Shown: one piece after another, positions 17,940 through 25,847 of the stretch
Layout of the letters: each line of letters begins with the position of its first letter
Numbering within the stretch: position 1 is the stretch's first letter
DNA from: Phycisphaerales bacterium
GTDB taxonomy: Bacteria; Planctomycetota; Phycisphaerae; Phycisphaerales; UBA1924
NCBI GenBank assembly: GCA_020845755.1
Contig: JADLFE010000061.1
Coordinates: forward strand, 60,134 to 124,133
Length of the DNA stretch: 64,000 nt
Direction: 5' to 3'
Program-made: the position numbers and the translations under genes
The notes under the pieces: model-generated
Seen by the model: only the letters and a program-made list of their open reading frames with translations
Told to the model about the DNA's origin: nothing
The model's database searches: none

Positions 17940-18001
17940 TCAGAGGTTCTTCCGGTACTTGCGGGGTGCGCTTTCGCGTCTTCGTACTTCGCGGACATCC
18001 T

Positions 18002-18186
18002 CGACCCCTACCGGGGTCGTGACGTACGACACCGATGTTCCAGGGGTTCCGCTCGAAGACTCGCGTTCACCCCTGGCTACAACCCGCCAGCCCTCCGGGC
18101 TGGAAGAGGCGGCCTGCGCGAGGTGGTACTCAGGCCAACCCCGGAAGTTTCGGATGATCCATATCAAAGCCCGGTGGCAACCCGGG
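18002..18186. repeat. hairpin-rich intergenic element, planctomycete type
   Basis: Four inverted repeats in a row: CGACCCC/GGGGTCG (18002-18019), CCAGGGGT/ACCCCTGG (18040-18076), CCAGCCC/GGGCTGG (18087-18103) and CCCGG/CCGGG (18170-18186). The spacing segment 'CTGGCTACAACCCGCCAGCC' resembles, from memory, an element scattered through planctomycete genomes; only one copy is in this window. Confidence 0.65.
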
Positions 18187-18188
18187 TG

Positions 18189-18222
18189 GAGCGCGACGAT
18201 TCGCTTCGAGGACTCGCTCAGC
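18189..18222. repeat. 34-nt element, copy downstream of zinc-ribbon paralog B
   Basis: GAGCGCGACGATTCGCT followed by TCGAGGACTCGCTCAGCG. It matches the copy at 16797 in its first 17 nt and in most of the rest. A partial match, GAGCGACGATCCGCTG, lies at 9071. Confidence 0.65.
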
Positions 18223-18264
18223 GTCGGCGTGGATGGCGTTTGTCATCGCGGACAGGAATCGCAA

Positions 18265-19326
18265 TCAGGATTTGTTTGCGGCGGGGAGGAGCCAGGTTGA
18301 GCCGCAGTGGGAGCAGGCGACGACATGCTCGTCGTCGACGACGCGGGTGAGTTGTTGGGCGCAGGACGGGCAGAGTTCGTGCTGGGTGAGCACACGCACG
18401 ACGTCTTCGCGCACCATATACAGATCGCCGCGCCACAGGGCGAAGGCGAAGGCGACGCCCAACGCGGAGACGAGGGCTCCGAGGACGATGCTCGCCATCG
18501 TCATCGCGGGCCACAGGCCGAGCGCGCCGGACACGGAGAGAACGATCGCCGTCGCGGCCGTGACGATCGACGTGACGGCACGGCCGAGCCTGCCGATCGG
18601 GCGAAGTTCCGCCCAGATCGAGCGCCAGTGGGCTCCGTCATTGCCCTGTGAAGACTCGGCACAATCCTGAACCATTGACGGCGTGATCGCCGGCACCAGG
18701 CGTCCGGCGGCGTCCGGCGCTTCGCTTTCGCGCGGGTAGAACACAAATCGGAATGGGCGGGAGGGTGGCGCCGGGCGCGAAACGTCGCGCGGCGAACTCC
18801 ACCACGCCCATGTCAGTCGCTCCTTTCGCCAGGCGGCGCCGCATTCGGGGCAGACGATGCAGTTGTCTTCGGCGGGGAGTAGGTCGAGCAGTGAGTAGCC
18901 GCATTGCCCGCAGAATCCCTGCGCGACGAGCGACGGGGGGTGCGCGAGATAGAGGCGCGAGCGGGCCCGCCAGTTGAGGGCCAGGAATACCGCGATGATG
19001 ACCGGCGGAAAGAAGTAGGCGTAGGAGCCCAGCATCCTGACCAGCCAGGGTTGGCCGCCCGTCGTGAGAATGAACAGGACGACCGCCGCTCCGCCGATCC
19101 ACGATGCCGCGTGCGTGGAGGACCGCTTCATCGACTTGCGGCGCGGCGCGATTTTGGAGAGCCATCGGCCGAGGTCCGTGCGGACGCCGGTCTCCTGCTC
19201 GCTCGATCCGGCGCGAACGAACTCGGCGATGCTGACGGGCGAGACGGGGCGGGCGCGGTCGTCGAGGAGACGCGGGGGGCTACCGAGCACTCGCCGCATC
19301 GATGCTTTCTCGCCGGCGTCGCCCAT
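18265..19326 (-). CDS. zinc-ribbon membrane protein, tandem paralog B
   Basis: 353 residues with the same layout as paralog A: N-terminal 'RPVSPVSIAEFVRAGSSEQE', two transmembrane helices (about 75-125, including 'FFPPVIIAVFLALNW'), the ribbon 'FCGQCGYSLLDLLPAEDNC' plus 'CPECGAAWRKERLTWAWW', a variable middle, a helix pair near 260-300, and the terminal ribbon 'CPSCAQQL' ... 'CSHCGSTWLLPA'. The ATG at 19326 has a TAGACT box exactly 6 nt upstream and no Shine-Dalgarno. It is divergent from the Y-family polymerase gene. The function is unknown; conservation of both ribbons in two diverged copies suggests both are structural and required. Confidence 0.75.
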   Translation of the reverse strand: MGDAGEKASMRRVLGSPPRLLDDRARPVSPVSIAEFVRAGSSEQETGVRTDLGRWLSKIAPRRKSMKRSSTHAASWIGGAAVVLFILTTGGQPWLVRMLGSYAYFFPPVIIAVFLALNWRARSRLYLAHPPSLVAQGFCGQCGYSLLDLLPAEDNCIVCPECGAAWRKERLTWAWWSSPRDVSRPAPPSRPFRFVFYPRESEAPDAAGRLVPAITPSMVQDCAESSQGNDGAHWRSIWAELRPIGRLGRAVTSIVTAATAIVLSVSGALGLWPAMTMASIVLGALVSALGVAFAFALWRGDLYMVREDVVRVLTQHELCPSCAQQLTRVVDDEHVVACSHCGSTWLLPAANKS

Positions 19327-19332
19327 GGCGCG

Positions 19333-19338
19333 AGTCTA
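19333..19338 (-). promoter_or_regulatory. TAGACT box upstream of zinc-ribbon paralog B
   Basis: A minus-strand TAGACT ends 6 nt before the ATG, with no Shine-Dalgarno. It belongs to the leaderless-type set. Confidence 0.45.
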
Positions 19339-19410
19339 CCGGCGGCGAACTTTGCCCTTGCTCGGCGGCGGATTTGTGGTAGGATTTTGTTCGACAGGCT
19401 CGCGGCACGT

Positions 19411-19427
19411 GAAATCGTTGCGATTTC
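19411..19427. promoter_or_regulatory. inverted repeat upstream of Y-family polymerase, candidate operator
   Basis: GAAATCG, a 3-nt spacer and CGATTTC form a perfect 7-3-7 dyad ending 31 nt before the polymerase ATG. A possible -35 (TTCGAC at 19390) placed 17 nt before AATCGT would put the dyad over the -10, the position of a repressor operator. The repressor is unknown. Confidence 0.45.
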
Positions 19428-19458
19428 CGGCCTCTGCCACACCACCGCTCGGCCCGCC

Positions 19459-20718
19459 ATGCTCCGCATCCTGTACGTCGACATGAACTCGTTCTTCGCG
19501 TCGTGCGAGCAGCAGCTTCGGCCCGAGCTGCGCGGGAAGCCGATCGCCGTCGTGCCGCTCTTGGCGGACACGACCTCGGTGATCGCGGCGAGCTATCCGG
19601 CCAAGAAGTTCGGCGTCAAGACGGGCACGAAGGTAGGCGAGGCCAAGCGGATGTGCCCCGACCTCATTCTCGTGAAGGGGAGCCACGACGAGTACATCCG
19701 CTTTCATCATCGCGTGATCGCGACGATCGACACGGTGATCCCGGTCGACAAGATTCACTCGATCGACGAGGTGTCGTGCCGCCTTGTGCCCGCGGAGCGG
19801 CCGCCCGAGGCGGCGCGGGCGCTGGCGCTGCGTGTGAAGCGGGCGATCACGTCGCGCGTGGGCGAATGTCTGACGTCGTCGGTCGGCGTCGCGCCCAATC
19901 GGTTCGTCGCCAAGGTCGCGGCGGACATGCAGAAGCCCGACGGCCTGACGATCATCGAGGCGCACGAGCTTCCGCAGCGTCTGTTCTCGCTCAACCTCAT
20001 CGATCTGCCTGGGATCGGGAGCAAGATGCTGGTGCGGCTGAATCGCGCGGGGATCAACACGGTTGAGGACCTGTGCACGCGGAGCGAGAAGGAACTCAAG
20101 GCCGCCTGGCAGTCGGTGGTGGGCGTCGAGTGGTTCCATCGCCTGCAGGGCAAGCAGCTCATCGAGCGTGGGACATCGCGGCGGACGATCGGGCACTCGC
20201 ATGTTCTGGGGCCGGAGCGGCGCGAGCGGCACGCGGCGCGGGCGGTGGCGGTGCGGCTGCTCACGAAGCTGGCGCAGCGGGCGCGGCATCTTGGCTATGT
20301 CGCGGATGAACTGGCGATCTCGGTGGCGTTTCTGATGCCGCGGAGCGTGGCGAAAACGGAGTCGCGCTGGCACGCGTACACGAAGGTGCAGGGGATCAAC
20401 GACACGCCGGGGCTGATGCGGGCGATGCGGGAGTTGTGGGACTCAATGCCGGATCGGCGCGCGCCGATTCTGAAACTGGGGCTGACGCTGAGCGGTCTGA
20501 CGCCAATGGCGTCTGCCACGCCGTCGCTGTTTGAGAACGCGGTGGCGGAGACGCGGCTGTCGAAAGCGATCGACGCGATCAACAAGAAGCTCGGGCCGAA
20601 GCTGGGGACGGACGCGGTGTATCCGGCGTCGATGCACGACGCGAAGCGATCGGCGCCGCGGCGGATCGCGTTTGGGAACATCCCCGATCTGGATCTGCCG
20701 GACGTGTCGAATGAGTGA
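19459..20718 (+). CDS. dinB: Y-family (DinB/Pol IV-like) translesion DNA polymerase
   Basis: 419 residues. The palm/finger start is 'MLRILYVDMNSFFASCEQQ' (first catalytic Asp and the Phe pair holding the steric gate). The second catalytic acidic pair is in 'IHSIDEVSCRLVP' where most Pol IV have SIDEAYLD. Fingers 'VIAASYPAKKFGVKTGTKVG', helix-hairpin-helix 'DLPGIGSKMLVRLNRAGI' and a little-finger domain follow. It should copy past damaged bases with low fidelity. The ATG at 19459 begins exactly at the family N-terminus, although the frame is open far upstream. No canonical clamp-binding peptide is obvious at the C-terminus. A perfect inverted repeat lies in its promoter region, suggesting damage-inducible control. 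No imuA or dnaE2 is nearby. Confidence 0.92.
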   Translation: MLRILYVDMNSFFASCEQQLRPELRGKPIAVVPLLADTTSVIAASYPAKKFGVKTGTKVGEAKRMCPDLILVKGSHDEYIRFHHRVIATIDTVIPVDKIHSIDEVSCRLVPAERPPEAARALALRVKRAITSRVGECLTSSVGVAPNRFVAKVAADMQKPDGLTIIEAHELPQRLFSLNLIDLPGIGSKMLVRLNRAGINTVEDLCTRSEKELKAAWQSVVGVEWFHRLQGKQLIERGTSRRTIGHSHVLGPERRERHAARAVAVRLLTKLAQRARHLGYVADELAISVAFLMPRSVAKTESRWHAYTKVQGINDTPGLMRAMRELWDSMPDRRAPILKLGLTLSGLTPMASATPSLFENAVAETRLSKAIDAINKKLGPKLGTDAVYPASMHDAKRSAPRRIAFGNIPDLDLPDVSNE

Positions 20719-20744
20719 GCGTGCAGGCACTGGGGACCTGGCCT

Positions 20745-20772
20745 TTGGCACTTCGCACTTGGCACTTGGCAC
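20745..20772. repeat. heptamer tandem array (TTGGCAC)x4
   Basis: Four consecutive 7-mers, TTGGCAC, TTCGCAC, TTGGCAC, TTGGCAC, lie 26 nt after the polymerase stop codon. On the other strand the unit is related to the GGCRCTN heptamers found inside carB. Confidence 0.85.
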
Positions 20773-20852
20773 GAGGGGAGGACGCCCGCTCGTACCTTCG
20801 CGCCGGCTCGAACTCGCACGCCTTTCCTCATGCCGAGCGCAGTGCCTGGGCA

Positions 20853-23621
20853 TCACCCCTTCATCGCGCCGAGGAGTTCGCGCGGTCGGCGGCGGGCGAG
20901 CGCGAGTACGGCGGGAGCCGCAGCCCCGAGCGTCATGACGCCAACGGCTAACCAGCCCCAGGCGATGGGGCCCCACGGCGTTTGGAAGGTGAGTTCCAGG
21001 CCGAAGAGGACGTAGTTCAGGCGGCGGCCGGCCAGCGCGCCCTGGAAGCCGATGGCGGTGCCCAGGACGCAGGCGGCGATGGCGATGATGATCGCCTCGC
21101 TCAGGACGAGTCGCGCGATCTGGCCGCGCGTCGCGCCGACGGCGCGGAGCACGCCAAACTCGAACTGACGCGTGGCGATGCCGGCGATGATGAGGTTGGC
21201 GACGCCCAGGCCCGCGATGCCCATCGCGAAGATCGCGATGACGGAACTGACGAGCAGCGAGCCGCGCACGAAGGTGCGGATTTCTTCCTTGATCCAGCGC
21301 CCGCTCCCCGCGTCCAGCACGCCGGCCTCGAAGGCGGCGGCTCGGATGCGTTTGACCGCTTCCTGATCGTCGACGGCGCCGGGCTCACCGATGGGCTTGA
21401 GGCCGATCTGGATCATGTTGATCGCGTCGCTCCCGAATTTTTCGCGGAGGTCGCGGCGGCTGCCGAAGACGGCGTGGACGGACTGGTCGGTGTATTCCTC
21501 GCCGACGTTGAAGAACTTGTTGACGACGTCGAGACCGGGGCTGGTGACGACGCCGACGATGCGGAACTCGAAGTCCTTTCCATCGTGGCGGCACTTGAAG
21601 ACATCGCCGACGCCCAGTTTCTGGGCCGCGTGGAACTCGCGCGCCACAAGGATCGCGCCGCCCTTGTTCAACTCCACGCGGGCGGTGGCCTCGTCGCCCT
21701 GCACCCAGGAAAGTTGGGTCATGTTGAAGAAGGAATCGGGCTCGAAGGCGATGAAGGTGCTGGTGTATTTCTGCAGGGCACGCACGCCGAACGCGTCGGT
21801 CTCGACGTTCTGCAGCGCGATCGCGCAGGTGCCGGAGACGAAGGGGAGTTCCTGGATTTCCTGCTGGGTCTTGGGCGTGAGGTTGAGGCCGACGACGAAG
21901 GCGTCGGGGAACTCGAGCTTGCCGAGCCAGTCGCGCATGACCGAGGAGCCCTGGGTCCAGAGGGCGGTCATGAGGCCAAGGCCGGTCATCATCGCCCCGG
22001 CGGTGAAGCCGTGGCGGAAGGGCGTGCGCGCGACCGAGCGTTCGAGCAGGCGCGGCGGGAGCCTCATGATCTTCGCGATCACGGGCCCCAGCGCCCACGA
22101 CGCAAGCAGCACCAGCGGCACGCCGAGCACGAAATAGCCGCAGTACATCGCGGGCAGCCCGACGCTGGCGTAGCTCCAGAACATGACCTGGCCGTCGGGC
22201 ACCTGCGTGACGATGATGAGCTGGGCCACGACGCCCAGGAGCCCAACAAGCGAGAGGGCGATGATCCACGCGCGCGAGGCGGGGGCGGCGCGCTGGGCGA
22301 GCGCCTCGAGCGGCGAAACGCGCGAGGCCTGCCATGCCGGATACGCCGAGCCCACGACGCCCGCGAGCAGGCAGCCGAATGGAGAGAGCAGCACGCCGGT
22401 CCACGAGAACGCGAAGCCGGAAGGGAGGACGTCGCGGAAGAGCGTGACGAGGACCCACGCGGCGAGGACGCCGAGCGGGACGCCGATGATCGCGCCGGCG
22501 GCCCCGATGATGATGCCCACGAAGACCTGCGACCAGGCGAGCTGCGCGCGCGTGCCGCCGATGCAGCGGATGACCGCCAGATCGCGCTGCTTCTCGGTCA
22601 CGCCGGTGGTGATGCCGGTGGTGACGATGAACGATGCCGCGAGGAACGCCATGATCGAGGCGAGCGCGAAGCCGAGCTGGTTGGCCTGCATGTTCTTCGA
22701 CAGGCCGCTGGTGATCTTCGCGGTGGTCTGGACGAGCAGGCCGCCGGGCACGCGGGATTTAGCCTCCTCGGCGAGCCCGGTGGCGTCGACGCCGTCGCGC
22801 ACGACGATATCGATCTGCGTGAGGCGGTCCTTCTTTCCGGCGAGTTCGGCGAGGGCTTCGCGCTGCAGAAAGACCTCGGGACGCCCGAACGCGATCGGCG
22901 ACGCGCTGATGCCGACCACCGTGAGTTTCACGGGCTCGCGCAGCGGGCGAACGAACTCGAGCACCGAGCCGAGCCGCACCATTCGCTCTCGTGTGAGCCT
23001 CTCGGCCTCGTCTTTGCTCTCGACGAACTCCGGGCCGGCGTTCTTGTCCTCCTCGACCATGGAGAGCAGGCCCGGGAGGGAGGCCATCACGCTCGCGGCG
23101 CCGGGCTCGGGCGTCTTGCCGAACGCGACCTGGCTCGCCTGGTCGATCACGATCTCGCCCGGGCCGGTGGGCCAGCGGCCCTCGACCAGTTCCATCGGGC
23201 GGACGCGCGATTCGGCATCGATGTCAACGCCCTGCGCCATGGGCGTCTGGCCTATCACGCGCCGCTGACGCACGTAGCCGTTGCGGGTCGGGTCCTTCGA
23301 CTCGGTCCACTCGTAGCGCACGGAGCGGAGCGAGAGGCTGGTGGTGAAACGGGCGCTGCTGCGATCGACCTCGGGCCAGTTGGCGACGCGGCCCGCGAGT
23401 GATGCATCGAAGTCTCCGCCGCCGGAGCGCGAGGTGATGCGGAGATCGGCCCTTCCGAAGGTGGAATCGAGGCGCGAGCCGATAGCGCCCTGCACCGAAG
23501 CAAGGGCGAACGCGATCGCGGTGATAAGTGTCGCGCAGAGCGCGACGACCGCGACCAGGAGCGCGGAGCGGCTAGGCCGCGCCGACACACTGTTGATAGC
23601 GAGCCGCCACGCCGCCCGCAT
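20853..23621 (-). CDS. FtsX-family ABC transporter permease (MacB/LolC-like, two domains)
   Basis: 922 residues. An N-terminal helix 'SALLVAVVALCATLITAIAF', a large periplasmic domain (about 45-300), then three helices with the FtsX core ('FIVTTGITTGVTEKQRDLAV', 'GGTRAQLAWSQVFVGIIIGA'). A second helix set at 450-530 and a second periplasmic domain (about 560-790) lead to a final FtsX core ('LRAVGATRGQIARLVLSEAI'). This is the duplicated arrangement of large mechanotransmission permeases that move lipoproteins or small molecules without themselves pumping through the membrane. It overlaps the 3' end of the ATPase gene by 50 nt, so the two are made together. The substrate is unknown. Confidence 0.9.
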   Translation of the reverse strand: MRAAWRLAINSVSARPSRSALLVAVVALCATLITAIAFALASVQGAIGSRLDSTFGRADLRITSRSGGGDFDASLAGRVANWPEVDRSSARFTTSLSLRSVRYEWTESKDPTRNGYVRQRRVIGQTPMAQGVDIDAESRVRPMELVEGRWPTGPGEIVIDQASQVAFGKTPEPGAASVMASLPGLLSMVEEDKNAGPEFVESKDEAERLTRERMVRLGSVLEFVRPLREPVKLTVVGISASPIAFGRPEVFLQREALAELAGKKDRLTQIDIVVRDGVDATGLAEEAKSRVPGGLLVQTTAKITSGLSKNMQANQLGFALASIMAFLAASFIVTTGITTGVTEKQRDLAVIRCIGGTRAQLAWSQVFVGIIIGAAGAIIGVPLGVLAAWVLVTLFRDVLPSGFAFSWTGVLLSPFGCLLAGVVGSAYPAWQASRVSPLEALAQRAAPASRAWIIALSLVGLLGVVAQLIIVTQVPDGQVMFWSYASVGLPAMYCGYFVLGVPLVLLASWALGPVIAKIMRLPPRLLERSVARTPFRHGFTAGAMMTGLGLMTALWTQGSSVMRDWLGKLEFPDAFVVGLNLTPKTQQEIQELPFVSGTCAIALQNVETDAFGVRALQKYTSTFIAFEPDSFFNMTQLSWVQGDEATARVELNKGGAILVAREFHAAQKLGVGDVFKCRHDGKDFEFRIVGVVTSPGLDVVNKFFNVGEEYTDQSVHAVFGSRRDLREKFGSDAINMIQIGLKPIGEPGAVDDQEAVKRIRAAAFEAGVLDAGSGRWIKEEIRTFVRGSLLVSSVIAIFAMGIAGLGVANLIIAGIATRQFEFGVLRAVGATRGQIARLVLSEAIIIAIAACVLGTAIGFQGALAGRRLNYVLFGLELTFQTPWGPIAWGWLAVGVMTLGAAAPAVLALARRRPRELLGAMKG

Positions 23622-24309
23622 CCATTCCCTCCGATTCGATGGTTCCGGTCACCTTGCCGTCCTTGAGCACAAAGACGCGCCGGCAGTGGGCCGCGGCGGC
23701 GGGTTCGTGCGTCACCATGAGGACGGTGATGGCGCGTTCCTTGGCGAGTTCGCCCAGCAGTGTCCAGAGTTGTTCGCTGCTGGCTGAGTCGAGATTGCCG
23801 GTGGGCTCGTCCGCCAGGACGAGCGTCGGCGAAAAGAGCAGCGCGCGGGCGATGGCGACGCGTTGCTGCTCGCCGCCGGAGAGCGCGTCGGGTCGGTGCG
23901 TGGCTCGCGCAACGATGCCGAGGCGATCGAGGAGTTCGGCGCTGCGCGAGGACATCGCGTGGGCGTCCTCGCCCGAGAGCAGCCCGGGCAGTTCGACGTT
24001 TTCCTTGGCCGAGAGCGTGGGGATGAGGTTGAACTGCTGGAAGACGATGCCGATGCCCCGGCGGCGGAACTCGGTCGCGTCGCGTTCGCCGAGGCTGTGC
24101 AGGGCGCGATCGCCCAGCCAGATCTCGCCGGAGTCGGGGCGATCGAGGGTGGCCAGCAGGTGGAGCAGGGTCGACTTGCCGCTCCCGCTGGCGCCCATGA
24201 TGGCGTAGAAGCCGGGGGCGTCGATGGTGAGGTCCACGCCGCGAAGGGCCGGCACCTCGCGCCCGCCGCTTCGATAGGACTTATGAACGTGGACGCAGCG
24301 CAGCATCAC
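23572..24309 (-). CDS. ABC transporter ATP-binding protein (LolD/MacB type)
   Basis: 245 residues. Walker A 'GASGSGKSTLLHLLATLDRP', Q-loop 'VFQQFNLIPTLSAKENVELP', signature 'LSGGEQQRVAIARALL', Walker B 'LVLADEPTGNLDS' and the switch His in 'MVTHEPAAA'. These are diagnostic of the LolD/MacB/FtsE group, matching the FtsX-type permease encoded next. The frame begins at GTG 24309, with an ATG one codon later. It lies 69 nt downstream of gcvH on the same strand and may share its transcript. It energises the partner permease at the inner membrane. Confidence 0.93.
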   Translation of the reverse strand: MMLRCVHVHKSYRSGGREVPALRGVDLTIDAPGFYAIMGASGSGKSTLLHLLATLDRPDSGEIWLGDRALHSLGERDATEFRRRGIGIVFQQFNLIPTLSAKENVELPGLLSGEDAHAMSSRSAELLDRLGIVARATHRPDALSGGEQQRVAIARALLFSPTLVLADEPTGNLDSASSEQLWTLLGELAKERAITVLMVTHEPAAAAHCRRVFVLKDGKVTGTIESEGMDAGGVAARYQQCVGAA

Positions 24310-24378
24310 GAGAAGAACGCTCCGACGAATGGTTCAATGCACCGCTTTCTTCGCCGGCCGCCTCTCCCGCGATTCAAT

Positions 24379-24759
24379 TCAGGCCGGATGTGCCGCGTCG
24401 TACTTGGCGGCGTCCATCATGCCGGTGAGCTTTGACTTGTCGGTCACCTTGACCTTGACGAGCCAGCCCTTGCCGTACGGATCGCTGTTGATGAGGGAAG
24501 GGTCGTCGGAGAGGGCCTTGTTGACCTCGACGATCTCGCCGCCGGCGGCGCAGTAGACGTCGCTGGTGGTCTTGACGCTCTCGACCTCGCCGACGATCTC
24601 GCCGGCGGAGAACTTGGTTCCGGCCTTCTTCATCTCGACGTAGGTGACGTCGGTGAGCGCGTTGACCGCGAACTGCGTCAGCCCGAGCGTCAGCGTGTCG
24701 CCCTCAAGTTTGTGCCACTCGTGCGAGTCCGAATACACCCGATCCGCTGGGCTGCCCAT
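24379..24759 (-). CDS. gcvH: glycine cleavage system H protein
   Basis: A 126-residue lipoyl carrier that shuttles the aminomethyl group between the P, T and L proteins. The lipoylated Lys is in 'GEVESVKTTSDVYCAAGGEI', the canonical ESVK context. The N-terminus 'YSDSHEWHKLEGDTLTLGLT' is typical. The ATG at 24759 has GGAAGG about 5 nt upstream, whereas the ATG at 24795 would add 12 non-conserved residues. No gcvT or gcvP is in the window, so it is either separated from its pathway genes or serves lipoyl relay for other 2-oxoacid dehydrogenases. Confidence 0.93.
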   Translation of the reverse strand: MGSPADRVYSDSHEWHKLEGDTLTLGLTQFAVNALTDVTYVEMKKAGTKFSAGEIVGEVESVKTTSDVYCAAGGEIVEVNKALSDDPSLINSDPYGKGWLVKVKVTDKSKLTGMMDAAKYDAAHPA

Positions 24760-24894
24760 GTCAACCTTCCGTTCCGGCGCTGGCTCGGCCTCCACCGCGG
24801 CCGCCGATCCGCGCTCGTTTCAGTCCCATGCTAGGCCCGCGCAAGTGCCACAGGTCCCGCCGGGGCATCACTGGCGTGCGGAACCCGCACCCGC

Positions 24895-24900
24895 TACAGT
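24895..24900 (+). promoter_or_regulatory. TACAGT box upstream of TIM-barrel gene
   Basis: TACAGT ends 9 nt before the ATG, with no Shine-Dalgarno. It belongs to the TANNNT set. Confidence 0.35.
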
Positions 24901-24909
24901 CGCCCGAGC

Positions 24910-25785
24910 ATGCTTCTGACCCTCAACGCCGCCTGCGCCGCTCCTTGGCTGACCAGCGCCCCCAAGGGGCGCGCTCGCCCCCTTACCATCTTCGATCTTC
25001 CCGTTTTCGCCAAGGAGAACCTGGGCCTGGCGGGGCTGTCGCTCCCGACCAATCTTCTGGCGGGGTTCGACAAGCAGAAACTGGAGCAACTCCGCGAGCG
25101 GGCCGACAAGGCCGGCTGCGCCGTGCTGCTGATCTACGAGCCCGAGCCGCAGGCCTTCGCCGATCCGTCGCTCGCCGACGCCGCGATCAACCGCATGAAG
25201 CGCGTGGTTCAGGCGGCCCATGTCCTGGGCTGCAACGCCGCCGCCGTCAAGGTCAAGGCCGCCGATTCACCCGCCGAACTCGACGCCTCGGCCAAGAAAC
25301 TGCGGGCCGTCTCCGAGCCGGCGGAAAAAATGGACATCTCGTTGCTCATCTCGCCGCACACTGGCCTCACCAGCACCCCAGAACGCGTGACCGATCTCAT
25401 CAAGAAAGTCGGCGGCTTCCGCGTCGGCACCTTCCCGGACTTCCAGGCCGCCGCGGCGAGCAAAGACCCCACCGCGTACCTGCGCCGGATCACCCCCTAC
25501 GCCTCCAGCGTCTGCGCATCGACCATCTCGTTCAAGGAGGGCACCCCGCCGGTCCACACGCCCTATGACCTGAACCTCATGGTGCAGGCCGTGCTCTCGG
25601 TCGGCTATGACGCGGCCCTGACCATCGACTATCGCGGGCAGGGCGACAGCACGCTCGGCGTGACCAACACCCGCGATGCGCTGCTGGCCGCCCTGAAACT
25701 CGACGAGGTTGGCCCCAGCGACGAGGAACTCGCCGATCTCGAGGCCGAACTCGGCGAAGACGACGCCGAAGACGAAGAGACCTGA
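24910..25785 (+). CDS. sugar phosphate isomerase/epimerase-like TIM-barrel protein
   Basis: A 291-residue xylose-isomerase-like TIM barrel (AP endonuclease 2 superfamily). Landmarks: 'FAKENLGLAGLSLPTNLLAG', 'INRMKRVVQAAHVLGCNAAA' (the strand-helix that usually precedes a metal-binding site), 'DISLLISPHTGLTSTPERVT' (where active members have a Glu/His), 'VGTFPDFQ' and 'ALTIDYRGQGD'. Several metal ligands of active isomerases are not obvious, so it may be a non-catalytic relative. The acidic C-terminus ends 'DDAEDEET'. It is followed 62 nt later by cmk. Confidence 0.75.
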   Translation: MLLTLNAACAAPWLTSAPKGRARPLTIFDLPVFAKENLGLAGLSLPTNLLAGFDKQKLEQLRERADKAGCAVLLIYEPEPQAFADPSLADAAINRMKRVVQAAHVLGCNAAAVKVKAADSPAELDASAKKLRAVSEPAEKMDISLLISPHTGLTSTPERVTDLIKKVGGFRVGTFPDFQAAAASKDPTAYLRRITPYASSVCASTISFKEGTPPVHTPYDLNLMVQAVLSVGYDAALTIDYRGQGDSTLGVTNTRDALLAALKLDEVGPSDEELADLEAELGEDDAEDEET

Positions 25786-25847
25786 ATCCCCGGCTCGCCC
25801 GGGCCCGTCGCGGGGAGCGCGGGCCACACGCCACATCCGCCCGGAGC

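Larger units (their letters stand above)
17926..18264. other. 339-nt intergenic region with hairpin-rich repeat
   Basis: No gene. It holds the TACCAT box of paralog A (17934-17939), a cluster of four inverted repeats (18002-18186) and the 34-nt element (18189-18222). Frames crossing it translate the repeats and are not genes. Confidence 0.7.

Noticed and set aside
17959..18300. 113-codon plus-strand frame in the gap between zinc-ribbon genes
   Set aside because: It translates the hairpin repeats. The peptide is a by-product of the element, not a gene.
20982..23402. 806-codon plus-strand frame opposite the FtsX permease
   Set aside because: A mirror of the permease codons, made of charged low-complexity sequence.
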